From Saprospiraceae bacterium (GTDB taxonomy: Bacteria > Bacteroidota > Bacteroidia > Chitinophagales > Saprospiraceae): a stretch of DNA of 64,000 nucleotides. This document shows positions 44,913 through 54,180 of the stretch, piece after piece; position 1 is the stretch's first letter; every line of letters begins with the position of its first letter. Both the position numbers and the translations under genes were made by a program. The notes below the pieces were generated by a model that was given only the letters and a program-made list of their open reading frames with translations, searched no databases and was not told the origin of the DNA. The stretch is from the NCBI GenBank assembly GCA_028285545.1, contig JANQPA010000060.1, positions 51,880-115,879 on the forward strand, read 5' to 3'.

Positions 44913-46292
44913 TTAAAAGCTATCATCCCATGCAAAGGAGTTTTTTCTTTTCATCCAACGTCCTCTGGTAAAATCAGGGAAGGCCATAGCCTGTCCTCCC
45001 ATACTGATGGATTGTTCTGAAAGTGGCGTGATGGCCATCCAGGTGGCGGCATCATAAACATCAAAGGGTGCTTCAATATTCTGCTTAGCGGATTCGATAA
45101 AAGAATTTAGTAAAAAGAAATCCATACCTCCATGACCAGCACCTACTGCTTTCTGTTCATACTTTTTCCAGAGAGGGTGATCATATTTTTCTAAAAATGG
45201 AGCGGCTGCTTCCCATTGGTGGGAAGGGCTTTGACCTTCAATGTAAATTGAATTATTGACGGCCATCCATAGACCTTTAGTACCTTGAACTCGAAACCCA
45301 AGAGAATAAGGACGAGGCAAGTTGGTATCATGATGAATAACGATGGTTTCCTCATTCACGGTTTTTATCATGGTAGTGACCTTGTCTCCTAATTTAAATT
45401 CAACGGAAGCATTAGGGTGATTGGCACCTCCTTTTTCATGATCCACAATATAATTATGCAAGCCTCGAGATTTGGTGGCCATAGAAGTGAGGTACAAAAA
45501 ACGATTTCCTCTGTTGATGTTAATATATTGAGCCACTGGGCCAATGCCATGGGTTGGGTAGAGATCACCATTTCTATGAACAGAATGCCAGGTGCGCCAT
45601 TTAGCTTCACTAAATCCTTTTTCCCCAAACTCCACGCCACTATCATAAGGTGATTGACCATCATTAAATTTGACTCCTCTCAAATCGTGCTGATAACCGC
45701 ATTCCAGGTGCATTAGCTCCCCAAAAAGATCTTGGCGAACCATATTTAAAATGGCCATTACATCCCGGCGATAACAAACATTTTCCAGGAAAAACAAATG
45801 GCTTCCTGTGCGCTCATGGGTATCCACCATTTGCCAGCATTCTTCCAAAGAAAAAGCACCACAAACCTCGACACCGCAATATTTGCCAGCATTCATTACC
45901 GCCACCGCCATTTCAGTATGCCAGCGCCAGGGTGTTGCTATGATGACTGCATCTATATCTTCTTTTTCTAACAATCTGAGATAATCACGTTCTCCCTGAT
46001 CATAGATAGTTGGTAGTTTTAAATTTCTTTTGGAAAATAAATTTTTAGTTCTTTTTATCATTTCAGCGTCCACTTCTGCAATAGCCACTACTTCACAATC
46101 ATCCCTTCTTAAGGCAAGATCTACATGACCCTGGCCTCTCATCCCTGTTCCAAAAAAAGCAAGACGCAAACTTGATAAAGGTTTTCTCGAAAATTTCTTT
46201 TTTGAGGGCGTACTGGAGACGACTAGTCCAGCACTGGCAAGGCTTGTTTTTTGAATAAACTCTCTTCTGTTAATAGGATTTTTTGACGACAT
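44913..46292 (-). CDS. GH109-type alpha-N-acetylgalactosaminidase (Gfo/Idh/MocA fold, NAD-dependent), exported
   Basis: 459 residues from the ATG at 46292, chosen over the longer frame (46343) because it gives MSSKNPINRREFIQKTSLAS, a Tat-like signal. The Rossmann fold begins RLAFFGTGMRGQGHVDLALR. Motifs of the GH109 group are EVCGAFSLEECWQMVDTHE, FFLENVCYRRDV and HRNGDLYPTHGIGPVA. GH109 enzymes cleave alpha-GalNAc with a tightly bound NAD+ and were first known from Elizabethkingia (blood group A-converting). Substrates include mucin-type glycans. The downstream genes can activate the released sugar. Other Gfo/Idh/MocA oxidoreductases share the fold, but the tyrosine/histidine motifs favour GH109. 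Confidence 0.82.
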   Translation of the reverse strand: MSSKNPINRREFIQKTSLASAGLVVSSTPSKKKFSRKPLSSLRLAFFGTGMRGQGHVDLALRRDDCEVVAIAEVDAEMIKRTKNLFSKRNLKLPTIYDQGERDYLRLLEKEDIDAVIIATPWRWHTEMAVAVMNAGKYCGVEVCGAFSLEECWQMVDTHERTGSHLFFLENVCYRRDVMAILNMVRQDLFGELMHLECGYQHDLRGVKFNDGQSPYDSGVEFGEKGFSEAKWRTWHSVHRNGDLYPTHGIGPVAQYININRGNRFLYLTSMATKSRGLHNYIVDHEKGGANHPNASVEFKLGDKVTTMIKTVNEETIVIHHDTNLPRPYSLGFRVQGTKGLWMAVNNSIYIEGQSPSHQWEAAAPFLEKYDHPLWKKYEQKAVGAGHGGMDFFLLNSFIESAKQNIEAPFDVYDAATWMAITPLSEQSISMGGQAMAFPDFTRGRWMKRKNSFAWDDSF

Positions 46293-46435
46293 ATTGTAAA
46301 ATTTTAGCTTTGACCCAAAATAGGTATAATTCTTAAGCTGCAATAATGATGATAGTAGTGATGCTCACGCCCCAATTTTTTAAAGCTAAGATTTATATTT
46401 ATCGACATTGGTGGGAAAAAAGCGAAGAAAAAGGT

Positions 46436-47113
46436 TTAGTAGGTATTTTTTTTATTTCTACTGACCCTCTCTGAATATTGGTTAACTTTTATTTCAATAA
46501 TTACCCGATGCAAAAAGTCTCCTAAGATCAAAATAAGGAGGCCTAAAAGGAAGGTAATGATACGAGAAGTTTCCACTTTTGGGGCATACATTTCATAGAA
46601 AGGCCTTACCAGCAATACTTCAAAACAAATAATAACGGCTGTAAGCAAGAACAAAAGGATGCTAGAAGCTCTTGCCCAGGAAAGAAGCCTGGATCCTCTG
46701 CGACGACGGCTGCGTTTCAAAAAATTAATCACTTCTTTGTCTTGCGGATTAATTTTGATGAGTTCTTTCAAGATGTGTTCTGCTTCATTGTGTTGATAGA
46801 GGTTAAAATGAGAGGCAGCTTTTTTGAAAAGCATGATATAATAAACATCTTCTCCTTCAAAGGTTTGGATATTCATTTCAATGGAATTTTCAATAACCAT
46901 ATCAACAACTTGCAAATGCTTCTGATAGGATCCAATTTCAAATAAAGCATTGACATAGGCGATCAGAAGTTCGAAATATTCTTCAAATTCTAATCCATTA
47001 ATCCTTTTTTCATGCTGTTCAAAAAAGCGGATTATTTGCCGGTGGGCATTGGATTCTATATCCTTAAAATCCCGATATACTCTAGAATGATATGTTGACT
47101 GAAAATAGGACAT
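46436..47113 (-). CDS. TPR-like protein with two C-terminal membrane spans
   Basis: A 225-residue protein: a helical N-terminal part (about 1-130) with TPR-like repeats (HLQVVDMVIENSIEM; KKAASHFNLYQHNEAEHILKELI), a strongly basic turn (KRSRRRRGSRLL), and two membrane spans (about 148-168 and 182-203) separated by a short loop. I do not recognise a named family. It lies 144 bases downstream of nadK on the same strand and may belong to the end of that operon. It could be a small membrane scaffold. Confidence 0.7.
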   Translation of the reverse strand: MSYFQSTYHSRVYRDFKDIESNAHRQIIRFFEQHEKRINGLEFEEYFELLIAYVNALFEIGSYQKHLQVVDMVIENSIEMNIQTFEGEDVYYIMLFKKAASHFNLYQHNEAEHILKELIKINPQDKEVINFLKRSRRRRGSRLLSWARASSILLFLLTAVIICFEVLLVRPFYEMYAPKVETSRIITFLLGLLILILGDFLHRVIIEIKVNQYSERVSRNKKNTY

Positions 47114-47256
47114 TTAACTTACTGAAGAATGTATAAAAAAAACGCTAAGGCTCTCTCTTTATGTTATAACGTAACAATGAAGAAAATGCTCATTTTTCGC
47201 AAATAAAAATAACACTTTTCTGACATTAATTCCCGAATTAAAAGTGTTAAAGCCTT

Positions 47257-48138
47257 TTAATTTCTGGAATCGATACCCCAGGTGAGTTTATTTCGAATGG
47301 TTTCCATAAATCCTATATCAGGTGGTTGCACTAAAGTTGCTGTAAAATTATTTTTCCGAACTGCTAGTTGGTGTGCAGAGGTTATGGTTTCAAACCTAGA
47401 ATCCAGGGTACAGAGAAAATTTTCAGTACGTCCTTCAATTTCGAAGGAAATAACAGAATCATCTGAAATAACAATTGGCCTTACGTTCAGATTATGGGGG
47501 GCTACCGGAGTAACGACAAAATTTCCAGATTGCGGAAAAATAATTGGGCCTCCACAACTTAAAGAATAGCCCGTAGAACCCGTGGGGGTAGCTACAATAA
47601 TACCATCCGCCCAATAAGAATTGAGATAAGCTCCATTGATAAAAGTATGAATAATGATCATGGAAGAAGTATCTCTTTTGTGCAGCGTAAAATCATTAAG
47701 TGCAAATCGAGTATTCCCAAAAAGAGGAAAATTTGATTCCAAATAAATCATTCTCCTTTCATCCAATTGATAGCGACCCTGCTTAAGAGACTGGATGGCC
47801 AATTCGATGTGCTTTTTTTCAATACTGGCCAAAAATCCAAGTCTACCCAGATTAATTCCAAGCACAGGCACATCATTATCGCGGATATGAGTCAGTGCTT
47901 CCAGAATGGTTCCATCCCCACCGAGGGTAATAAAAAAATTAAATTTCTTGACCGCAAAGTCCATATATCCTTCAAATACCCCTACATCTTTTTTAAACTT
48001 AATCTTTCCGGTAATCTGTTCTAAATAGGGGCCATAAACATAAGTGGTAATTTCCTGGTCAAATAGGGCATCAAACAGACTCTGTATATAGGGAATGTCT
48101 TTTTCTTTCAGAACTTTACTGAATACAACGATTCGCAT
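47257..48138 (-). CDS. nadK: NAD kinase
   Basis: A 293-residue enzyme that makes NADP+ from NAD+ and ATP in the cytoplasm. The GGDGTILEAL motif (near residues 73-82), the NE/D motif seen as ALNDFTLHK, and the glycine-rich DGIIVATPTGSTGYSLSCGG (about 175-194) are all present. Length and order fit the family. It overlaps the BamA-like gene by one base and is probably in one operon with it and the CBS-domain gene, an arrangement frequent in Bacteroidota. Confidence 0.97.
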   Translation of the reverse strand: MRIVVFSKVLKEKDIPYIQSLFDALFDQEITTYVYGPYLEQITGKIKFKKDVGVFEGYMDFAVKKFNFFITLGGDGTILEALTHIRDNDVPVLGINLGRLGFLASIEKKHIELAIQSLKQGRYQLDERRMIYLESNFPLFGNTRFALNDFTLHKRDTSSMIIIHTFINGAYLNSYWADGIIVATPTGSTGYSLSCGGPIIFPQSGNFVVTPVAPHNLNVRPIVISDDSVISFEIEGRTENFLCTLDSRFETITSAHQLAVRKNNFTATLVQPPDIGFMETIRNKLTWGIDSRN

Positions 48139-49538
48139 TAAATATTAAAGTTGAAATGTATAAATAATCCTCTTTCAAAGAGGTGGTTAAAACTGTATTC
48201 CAAACTAAAAACTTTATCATTATATAATACAAAGTCCAGACCTATTCCTCCACCCCATAAAAATCGGTTGTTAAAAGGATTTTGTATTGACCTATATGGG
48301 CTGTTCACGATTCCAATATCATTATTAAATGCCAGGTATATTTTGAGTGGCATATATCGAAAAGCAGGAATTGGAATTAACTTTCCGAAAGTTACAGTTT
48401 TATTTATCAAATTAAAGCGTAAACTGCTTTTGGTATAGGCCATATCCATTCCATCTATGATATATAGTTCATATCCCCGGATATTATTTTTTTCAAAACC
48501 TATTGATCGGTTGTCATTATAAGGTTGTCGTCCCCTCTGTAAGGACAACTTTCCACGATTAATTAATGCAATACTCCATTTTTCTGATAAGGACCAAAAT
48601 TTACTGTATTCTGCTTTTAAGGTAAGCCCGTTTCGGCTGTTCATAATACCAAGACCATCTTTTTCTATTTCTGCTTCAAAAAAATGTCCATTTAAAGGAT
48701 AAAAACGACGATCTCTAAAATCACTTGTAAAACGATACATTAAAGAAAAAAAACGTTGGAAGTCGGAACCATTGAGGAAAAATTCCGGATTGAGATCATT
48801 AGCAACTACATCAGAGAGTTTATTTTGATTGTAGGACACTTCCAGTTCATGCCATTGTCTTAAACCAGGACGAAAACGAAGCCCTGCCCTGGCTTTAAAA
48901 CGCTGATATACGAAGCGGTCATCTTCTTTAAAAAACTGCTGTTTATTGTTCAGGGTAAGATAATTAACCTCCTTATTCTGGAAATAGGAAACATCCATTA
49001 AAAAGCCCAGAGATTGTTTATTGTTAAAATAGGGTAAGAGGTATTTAATGGAAAAATTGCGTGTATATCCAAATTTAGTTACTAGTTCCAGTCTATCTGC
49101 TCTTCCCGAGAAATTAATATGCGAAAAATTAATTCCATAATTAGTGCGTTCCAGCGATCGTTTTTGATCTACCCACCATACATTAAAATTTCTATCTGCC
49201 AGTTCAAAAAGAGGAATAGGATATATATACCAGGCTTCCCTTACCATTATATGGATATGGACCTCACTGGTTTCGGCAATCCAGTTTTGGAAATAGATCT
49301 TCACCTGATTAAACAAGCCTGTATTCATCAGGAGCAGCTCGCTTTCTTTTAATCGGGATGATAATTCTTCTGTGTCAATCGTATCCTGGATTCGAAAATT
49401 GATCTCACGAAGTATGGTAAAGTCCTTGGTTTTTTGATTCCCCTCAATGGTGATTTTACTAACAGTCACTTCAAGGGGCTGAGCCGAGGAAAGGAAATAA
49501 AAGTTTATTAATAGTAAGGTTAGTAGCCATTTTCGCAT
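48138..49538 (-). CDS. BamA/TamA-like outer-membrane protein (POTRA + D15 barrel)
   Basis: A 466-residue exported protein: signal peptide (about 1-19), one POTRA-like domain (about 22-100; VSKITIEGNQKTKDFTILRE), and a beta-barrel of the bacterial surface antigen (D15) type to the C-terminus (LFIHFNFNI). The barrel motif NIRGYEL fits the VRGY/F-like motif of this family. It is shorter than BamA (which has five POTRAs), so it is more like the short Omp85 proteins next to nadK in this phylum. Role: outer-membrane assembly or lipid/protein translocation, unproven. A 25-bp hairpin lies upstream. Confidence 0.87.
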   Translation of the reverse strand: MRKWLLTLLLINFYFLSSAQPLEVTVSKITIEGNQKTKDFTILREINFRIQDTIDTEELSSRLKESELLLMNTGLFNQVKIYFQNWIAETSEVHIHIMVREAWYIYPIPLFELADRNFNVWWVDQKRSLERTNYGINFSHINFSGRADRLELVTKFGYTRNFSIKYLLPYFNNKQSLGFLMDVSYFQNKEVNYLTLNNKQQFFKEDDRFVYQRFKARAGLRFRPGLRQWHELEVSYNQNKLSDVVANDLNPEFFLNGSDFQRFFSLMYRFTSDFRDRRFYPLNGHFFEAEIEKDGLGIMNSRNGLTLKAEYSKFWSLSEKWSIALINRGKLSLQRGRQPYNDNRSIGFEKNNIRGYELYIIDGMDMAYTKSSLRFNLINKTVTFGKLIPIPAFRYMPLKIYLAFNNDIGIVNSPYRSIQNPFNNRFLWGGGIGLDFVLYNDKVFSLEYSFNHLFERGLFIHFNFNI

Positions 49539-49567
49539 AGTAGCACAGGATTATGAACTTGAGTGCT

Positions 49568-49620
49568 AAAATAATAAAATAAAAAAGGTGCATTGTGCAC
49601 CTTTTTTATTTTATTATTTT
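49568..49620 (-). terminator. Perfect 25-bp hairpin after the CBS-domain gene
   Basis: Arms 49568-49592 and 49596-49620 pair perfectly around loop TTG. The outer part is A/T only, so on either strand a T-rich tract ends the structure. It begins 19 bases beyond the stop of the CBS gene (minus strand). Confidence 0.8.
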
Positions 49621-49639
49621 AACTGTACAATATTGCTTA

Positions 49640-50299
49640 CTACACATTAAGATAGGACATAAGAGAGTCATACCTTTCTTTAAGTGAATCCAGATATTCA
49701 GCTTCATTAAAGGATGCTTTGATCAAATAATCGAAACGCTGGAAGGTGGCAATGACAGATTGAAGATTCTGGCGATTAATTTTAATCGTTACTTCCATTT
49801 TCAAAGAATCAGGTCTGGAAGTAATAAAATTACTTAGGATAACTGCATTTTCGGATTCCACTATTCTGGCGATTTCTGCCAAAGAATAATCCCGTTTATC
49901 CAATTCCAGAACAATGATACTACCGGGTTCTGTAAAAGAAAAGGTAGTAGCAAAGTAATTCAATAAGTCCTCTTGTGTTACAACTCCCAAATAATTATTT
50001 TCATCATCAACCACAGGGATAACCGAAAGGTCTCCTTGGGCCAGTTGCCTCATAACCTCATATATGTGATCTCGTGAGTTTACGTAAGGTCTTCTTAAAG
50101 ATAGGCTATAGGAACCTACGGCTTCCTTTGCATCGAAGTTAAAAATGTCACTCTCGGATATTAAGCCAAGAAGCTGCTGGTTATTAACGATCGGCAGATG
50201 GCGAACATAAAAGTCATCCATCATACTTAGTGCTTCATCGCCAGTATCTGAGGTCCGCAGCGGTAGAATAACATTGGAAATTAATGATTCTGCGACCAT
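49640..50299 (-). CDS. CBS-domain pair protein with ACT-like tail
   Basis: A 219-residue cytoplasmic protein. Two CBS domains (about 1-60 and 70-125; VRHLPIVNNQQLLGLISESD and LSVIPVVDDENNYLGVVTQE) are followed by an ACT-like domain (about 138-208; SIIVLELDKRDYSLAEIARI). CBS pairs bind adenine nucleotides and ACT domains bind small metabolites, so it is a likely regulator of an enzyme or a channel, though the partner is unknown. In many Bacteroidota a gene like this precedes nadK, which fits the order here. Confidence 0.85.
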   Translation of the reverse strand: MVAESLISNVILPLRTSDTGDEALSMMDDFYVRHLPIVNNQQLLGLISESDIFNFDAKEAVGSYSLSLRRPYVNSRDHIYEVMRQLAQGDLSVIPVVDDENNYLGVVTQEDLLNYFATTFSFTEPGSIIVLELDKRDYSLAEIARIVESENAVILSNFITSRPDSLKMEVTIKINRQNLQSVIATFQRFDYLIKASFNEAEYLDSLKERYDSLMSYLNV

Positions 50300-50496
50300 A
50301 TGCTGTTTTTTGGAACCGGGTCCGTCTTATTTTCAAAAACAAGCCGTATAACAAAGTATTCAATCTAACTTACTGTAACCTAGTTCGGTATTTATATCAA
50401 TCTGTTACCTGCAATTTATGCATATTAAATATTCAATTGCAAAATTTTAACATACAGATTAGCTTTGATGTTGTAAAACAGAGTGTTAAAGAAATA

Positions 50497-51387
50497 TTAT
50501 TCTAGTAATTTCCTTTTCTGAACGACAAATTCCTCCTCTGTCAGTAGCCCTTTATCTCTCAATTCACCTAGTTTTTTCAACTGCTCTAACAGGTCACCAG
50601 ATTGAAGGATTTCTTCCTGCTGGTCTGGCGCTTCTGCTTTTTCTGCTTCGGAAGCCAATTCAAGCATCTCTTCTTTTGGTGCTTCCAATTGTTGTTTTTT
50701 CTGAAGTCGAAAACCATTGGCTTCGAATTCTTCAAAACCATCCTGAATTCTTAAAAAAGCCAAAGCATCATGCTCTTTAATTCGCTTATAGTCATTAAAG
50801 CCTAATTCTACAGCTTTATCTAAATGATAGAAAGCTTTTTTCGATTCTTCATTCAGGGAATAAGCACAGGCAATATTAAAATGTACTGCTATATCTTTAT
50901 TATCTATTTCCAGGGCCTTTTCGAAATCCTCAATTGCACCATCATAATCATAATCCTTGTACTTTTTGATGCCACTATTTTTGTAGGGATTGGTTTTTAC
51001 AGGCTTAGGAGTAGGGCGCTGATAATATTTCTGTCGTTCCGTTCTTCTATTATTGCTTAAATCTCTTTTTTGCTCTCTGCTTTTATATTGATCAACTCTT
51101 CTGTCTCTTTTTCTTTCTTCCCGATCGAAATCTGTATCATACCGCCTTCTTCTTTGTTGCATCCGACGACGACGACGAAGAGCAGCCTCATTGTATTTAT
51201 AATCAAATACTTCCTGATCCATAGAAAAGAAAACAATGGCATCAATCAAGCCCAGTATGGCAGAAATTCCAGTAAATAAAAGAATGGCATACAAAATGCC
51301 TAAGCCCACCTGTCCGAGGTAAAATCTGTGAATACCAGCCCATCCAAAAAACAATGCTAAAATTCCAGCTACGTTCTTATCTCTCAT
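50497..51387 (-). CDS. TM2 + TPR + SHOCT protein
   Basis: A 296-residue protein: N-terminal TM2 domain with two spans (about 1-60; ALFFGWAGIHRFYLGQVGLG), a very basic linker (about 68-135, many R/K), a TPR unit (about 145-210; YDYDGAIEDFEKALEIDNKD), an acidic Glu/Gln stretch, and a C-terminal SHOCT motif (about 264-296; LGELRDKGLLTEEEFVVQKR). SHOCT motifs are thought to mediate oligomerisation. The function is unknown. The Arg-rich linker is coded by CGA/CGT-rich repeats that give spurious ORFs on other frames. Confidence 0.85.
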   Translation of the reverse strand: MRDKNVAGILALFFGWAGIHRFYLGQVGLGILYAILLFTGISAILGLIDAIVFFSMDQEVFDYKYNEAALRRRRRMQQRRRRYDTDFDREERKRDRRVDQYKSREQKRDLSNNRRTERQKYYQRPTPKPVKTNPYKNSGIKKYKDYDYDGAIEDFEKALEIDNKDIAVHFNIACAYSLNEESKKAFYHLDKAVELGFNDYKRIKEHDALAFLRIQDGFEEFEANGFRLQKKQQLEAPKEEMLELASEAEKAEAPDQQEEILQSGDLLEQLKKLGELRDKGLLTEEEFVVQKRKLLE

Positions 51388-51610
51388 TATTTATGCTTAC
51401 AGTATTTATATCTTAATAACTCAAGATGTTTTTTATTATTTTATTAGTCAAGATAGAAAAAGTCAGCCTTACCACCGTAATAAATAGATTTAAATCCTTA
51501 AAAACTAGACAATTTTAAGCTCTGGAATGTTGAGGATTCAACTATAAAAACGAAGCTAAAGTCTTTATTAGTAAAATCTAGCCCTAAATTGCTGGTTTAA
51601 AATTAAAGGA

Positions 51611-52861
51611 TTAATCAAAAATTCTGCAAGTTAATAAGGTAATATCATCTGGATAGGTATTATCTCCTTTATAGGCCTCTACCTCCTTGAGTAAGTTTTC
51701 ATTAAACTCCTCAGCAGATAGTCGATAATTTGCTTTGGCGTAATCATAAATACTTTGCTCGTCAATAAATTCATTCTCATCATTGGTCACATCCGTCAAA
51801 CCATCAGTGTAGGCCAAAATGAGTGCATCCCAGTTTACATCCATAGAACCAATTTCTATCTTAGGAAGTTCCTGAAAAGACCCTAAAATTGTGCAGCCTT
51901 TGTCCAAAAAGTGAACTTCTCCCTGCATAACTAAAATAGGAGGGTTATGACCTGCATTAACGTATTTGAGTCGACGAGTTTTAATGTTATACTCCGCTAT
52001 AAAAAAGGTAATGAATCGCTCTCCCTGGGTAATTAAATTAACGGAAGTGTTCAGGGCTTTAACAAATTCGTCTAGCTCTGCTCTTTTATTGATGAGAGTA
52101 TGAAAGTTAGCCTGAAAATTAGCCATTAACAGAGCTGCGGCAATGCCTTTTCCGGAAATATCACCTACACAAAAAACAATCTTTCCATCTTCAAATTCGA
52201 TAAAATCAAAATAATCACCACCTACTCCCAGGTGAGGTTCATATTTACTAGCCAATTCATAGGCTTTTGTGCTGGGTAAGGATTTAGGAATAAGCATTTT
52301 TTGGACCTCACTGGCCAGCTCTACTTCTTTAGCCAATCGCTCCTGCTCCAATTGTCTTTTAAATAAACGCTTATTTTCAATCGCAACCGCAATAATGTTG
52401 GTAATGGTAGTTATAAACTGAATTTTGCTGTACATATCATCATCCTCGCCAAACCCACCAATAAAAACATAGGCAATAGGCTGGCTCTTATGACTTACCG
52501 GAATAACAACATCAAATAATTTAATCAATTTATGATGTGCAAAATCTTCCAGGTTTTTGAGCCTTTCAAATTTTGGAAAACATTCGCTGATGTCAATTTT
52601 AAGGAGCTCAGGCTTAATACCTATTGAAGAAGCACAAATCCATTCGTCGTCATTTCTTACATATAATGCCATCTTTTTCACCCCAATTTCCCAGCTTAAA
52701 AAGGAATTATACATATCAAACAAACCATGGGCAGAAACATTATTGTTAATGGCCTGGGTAATGTTCAATAAACGATTTACCTGGAGCTGCTTCAAATTGA
52801 GCTCCCGTTCTAAAGCCTCTATATTTGACAATCCTTTTTTTATATCTGAAAAATTAGACAT
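51611..52861 (-). CDS. SpoIIE-type PP2C phosphatase with GAF-like sensor
   Basis: A 416-residue cytoplasmic protein. The N-terminus has a short coiled segment (about 1-40), then a GAF-like domain (about 45-165), a linking helix (RQLEQERLAKEVELASEVQK) and a SpoIIE phosphatase domain (about 190-416). Metal-binding residues are in LGVGGDYFDFIEF and FCVGDISGKGIAAAL, with AYTDGLTDVTN and DDITLLTCRIFD near the end. Such enzymes dephosphorylate anti-sigma-factor antagonists, but no STAS or RsbW-like partner gene is adjacent. It is transcribed away from the glycosyltransferase gene. Confidence 0.9.
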   Translation of the reverse strand: MSNFSDIKKGLSNIEALERELNLKQLQVNRLLNITQAINNNVSAHGLFDMYNSFLSWEIGVKKMALYVRNDDEWICASSIGIKPELLKIDISECFPKFERLKNLEDFAHHKLIKLFDVVIPVSHKSQPIAYVFIGGFGEDDDMYSKIQFITTITNIIAVAIENKRLFKRQLEQERLAKEVELASEVQKMLIPKSLPSTKAYELASKYEPHLGVGGDYFDFIEFEDGKIVFCVGDISGKGIAAALLMANFQANFHTLINKRAELDEFVKALNTSVNLITQGERFITFFIAEYNIKTRRLKYVNAGHNPPILVMQGEVHFLDKGCTILGSFQELPKIEIGSMDVNWDALILAYTDGLTDVTNDENEFIDEQSIYDYAKANYRLSAEEFNENLLKEVEAYKGDNTYPDDITLLTCRIFD

Positions 52862-53064
52862 TACAAAAAAACAACAATTATTTTATTAGCTTAAAAAACG
52901 ATGAAAGTTAATTTTTTTCATTGAATATTTCTTCTGTATCACAAACGACACTGAAGATATATTTAATTTTGATTAATTTCTTGCCTAGTAATTTCATAAA
53001 GATAACAAAAACCACATTTTACTAAATTTAAATTTAGTTTGTTAGCATCCCTTTAACATGAAAT

Positions 53065-54180
53065 ATGAAAATTGCGTTAATAGAACCCTTCTTTTCAGGA
53101 AGTCACCAACAATGGGCCTTAGAATTTCAGCAAAAAAGCCAGCATGAAGTTCATATTTTTCAGTTAAAAGGGCGCCATTGGAAGTGGCGGATGGCAGGAG
53201 GTGCCCTCCCCCTGGCAGAGGCTTTGATAAATTCTGGTCTTTATCCTGATTTAATTCTTTGTTCAGATATGCTGGATTTAGCTAGCTTCAAAGCTTTCCT
53301 CCCCATTAAATTTTCGGCCATCCCACTTGCAGTTTATTTTCATGAAAATCAAATCACCTATCCCTGGTCTCCCAGTGATTCTGACCTGGCACTGGAACGC
53401 GACCATCATTATGGATACATAAATTTTAAAACAGCCTCCGTTGCCGATGCTGTTTTTTTCAACTCTTCTTTCCACAAAAACAGTTTTCTGACCGCCCTAC
53501 CCAAGTTTTTGAGAAAATTTCCTGATTACAGGTCCTTACATAAAATAGAAGAAATCAGGCAAAAAAGTCAGGTACTACCTCTTGCCTGTGACCTCAGTTT
53601 TTTTGATAAGCATACCAGTCCCTCAAAAGACTCTCCTCCTATTCTTCTTTGGAATCATCGCTGGGAATACGATAAGGATCCGGAGCTTTTTTTCAAAATT
53701 TTAATAAAACTAAAAAACCAGGGACATCCATTTAAGGTGATTATATTAGGAGAAGCATACAAAAAGGCACCTTCAATATTTAAAGAAGCCAAACAACATT
53801 TAAGTAAGGAGATTTTTCATTTTGGCTTCGCTGATTCTAGAAAAAAATATGCAGCCTTGTTATGGATGGCAGATATTATTCCGGTGACCAGCAGGCAGGA
53901 GTTTTTTGGTTTAAGTGTTGTGGAAGCCATTTATTGCAATTGTTATCCAATTTTGCCTAAGCGCTTATCCTATCCGGAACATATTCCTGAAGAATATCAT
54001 GACATTTATTTATATCAAAATGAAAATGAACTGTTCGAAAAATTAAAAACAGCAATACATAAGATCCATGACATTAGAGTTAATAAACAATATCGTGATT
54101 TTGTTGCTCAATATGATTGGAGTAATTTAGCTCCCAGGTATGACGAACGTTTTTATGAATTGGTTCAAATGAAAAGATGA
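53065..54180 (+). CDS. Glycosyltransferase of the QTMAN/GTDC1 (DUF3524) type
   Basis: A 371-residue cytoplasmic GT-B glycosyltransferase. The N-terminal domain shows the DUF3524 signature IEPFFSGSHQQWALEFQ, RHWKWRMAGGALPLAEAL and YFHENQITYPWS. The C-terminal GT4-like half has LLWNHRWEYDKDPELFFKIL and RQEFFGLSVVEAIYCNCYPI, with the ExFGxxxxE-type donor site. Eukaryotic relatives (GTDC1/QTMAN) mannosylate queuosine in tRNA-Asp. Bacterial members are known as sequences, but their substrate is less clear. It overlaps by 4 bases with an alpha/beta-hydrolase gene and forms an operon with it and prsW. Confidence 0.85.
   Translation: MKIALIEPFFSGSHQQWALEFQQKSQHEVHIFQLKGRHWKWRMAGGALPLAEALINSGLYPDLILCSDMLDLASFKAFLPIKFSAIPLAVYFHENQITYPWSPSDSDLALERDHHYGYINFKTASVADAVFFNSSFHKNSFLTALPKFLRKFPDYRSLHKIEEIRQKSQVLPLACDLSFFDKHTSPSKDSPPILLWNHRWEYDKDPELFFKILIKLKNQGHPFKVIILGEAYKKAPSIFKEAKQHLSKEIFHFGFADSRKKYAALLWMADIIPVTSRQEFFGLSVVEAIYCNCYPILPKRLSYPEHIPEEYHDIYLYQNENELFEKLKTAIHKIHDIRVNKQYRDFVAQYDWSNLAPRYDERFYELVQMKR

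Noticed and set aside
50497..51387. Arg-rich coding stretch seen as a separate low-complexity repeat
   Set aside because: It is in frame within the TM2/TPR/SHOCT protein and is a normal basic linker.
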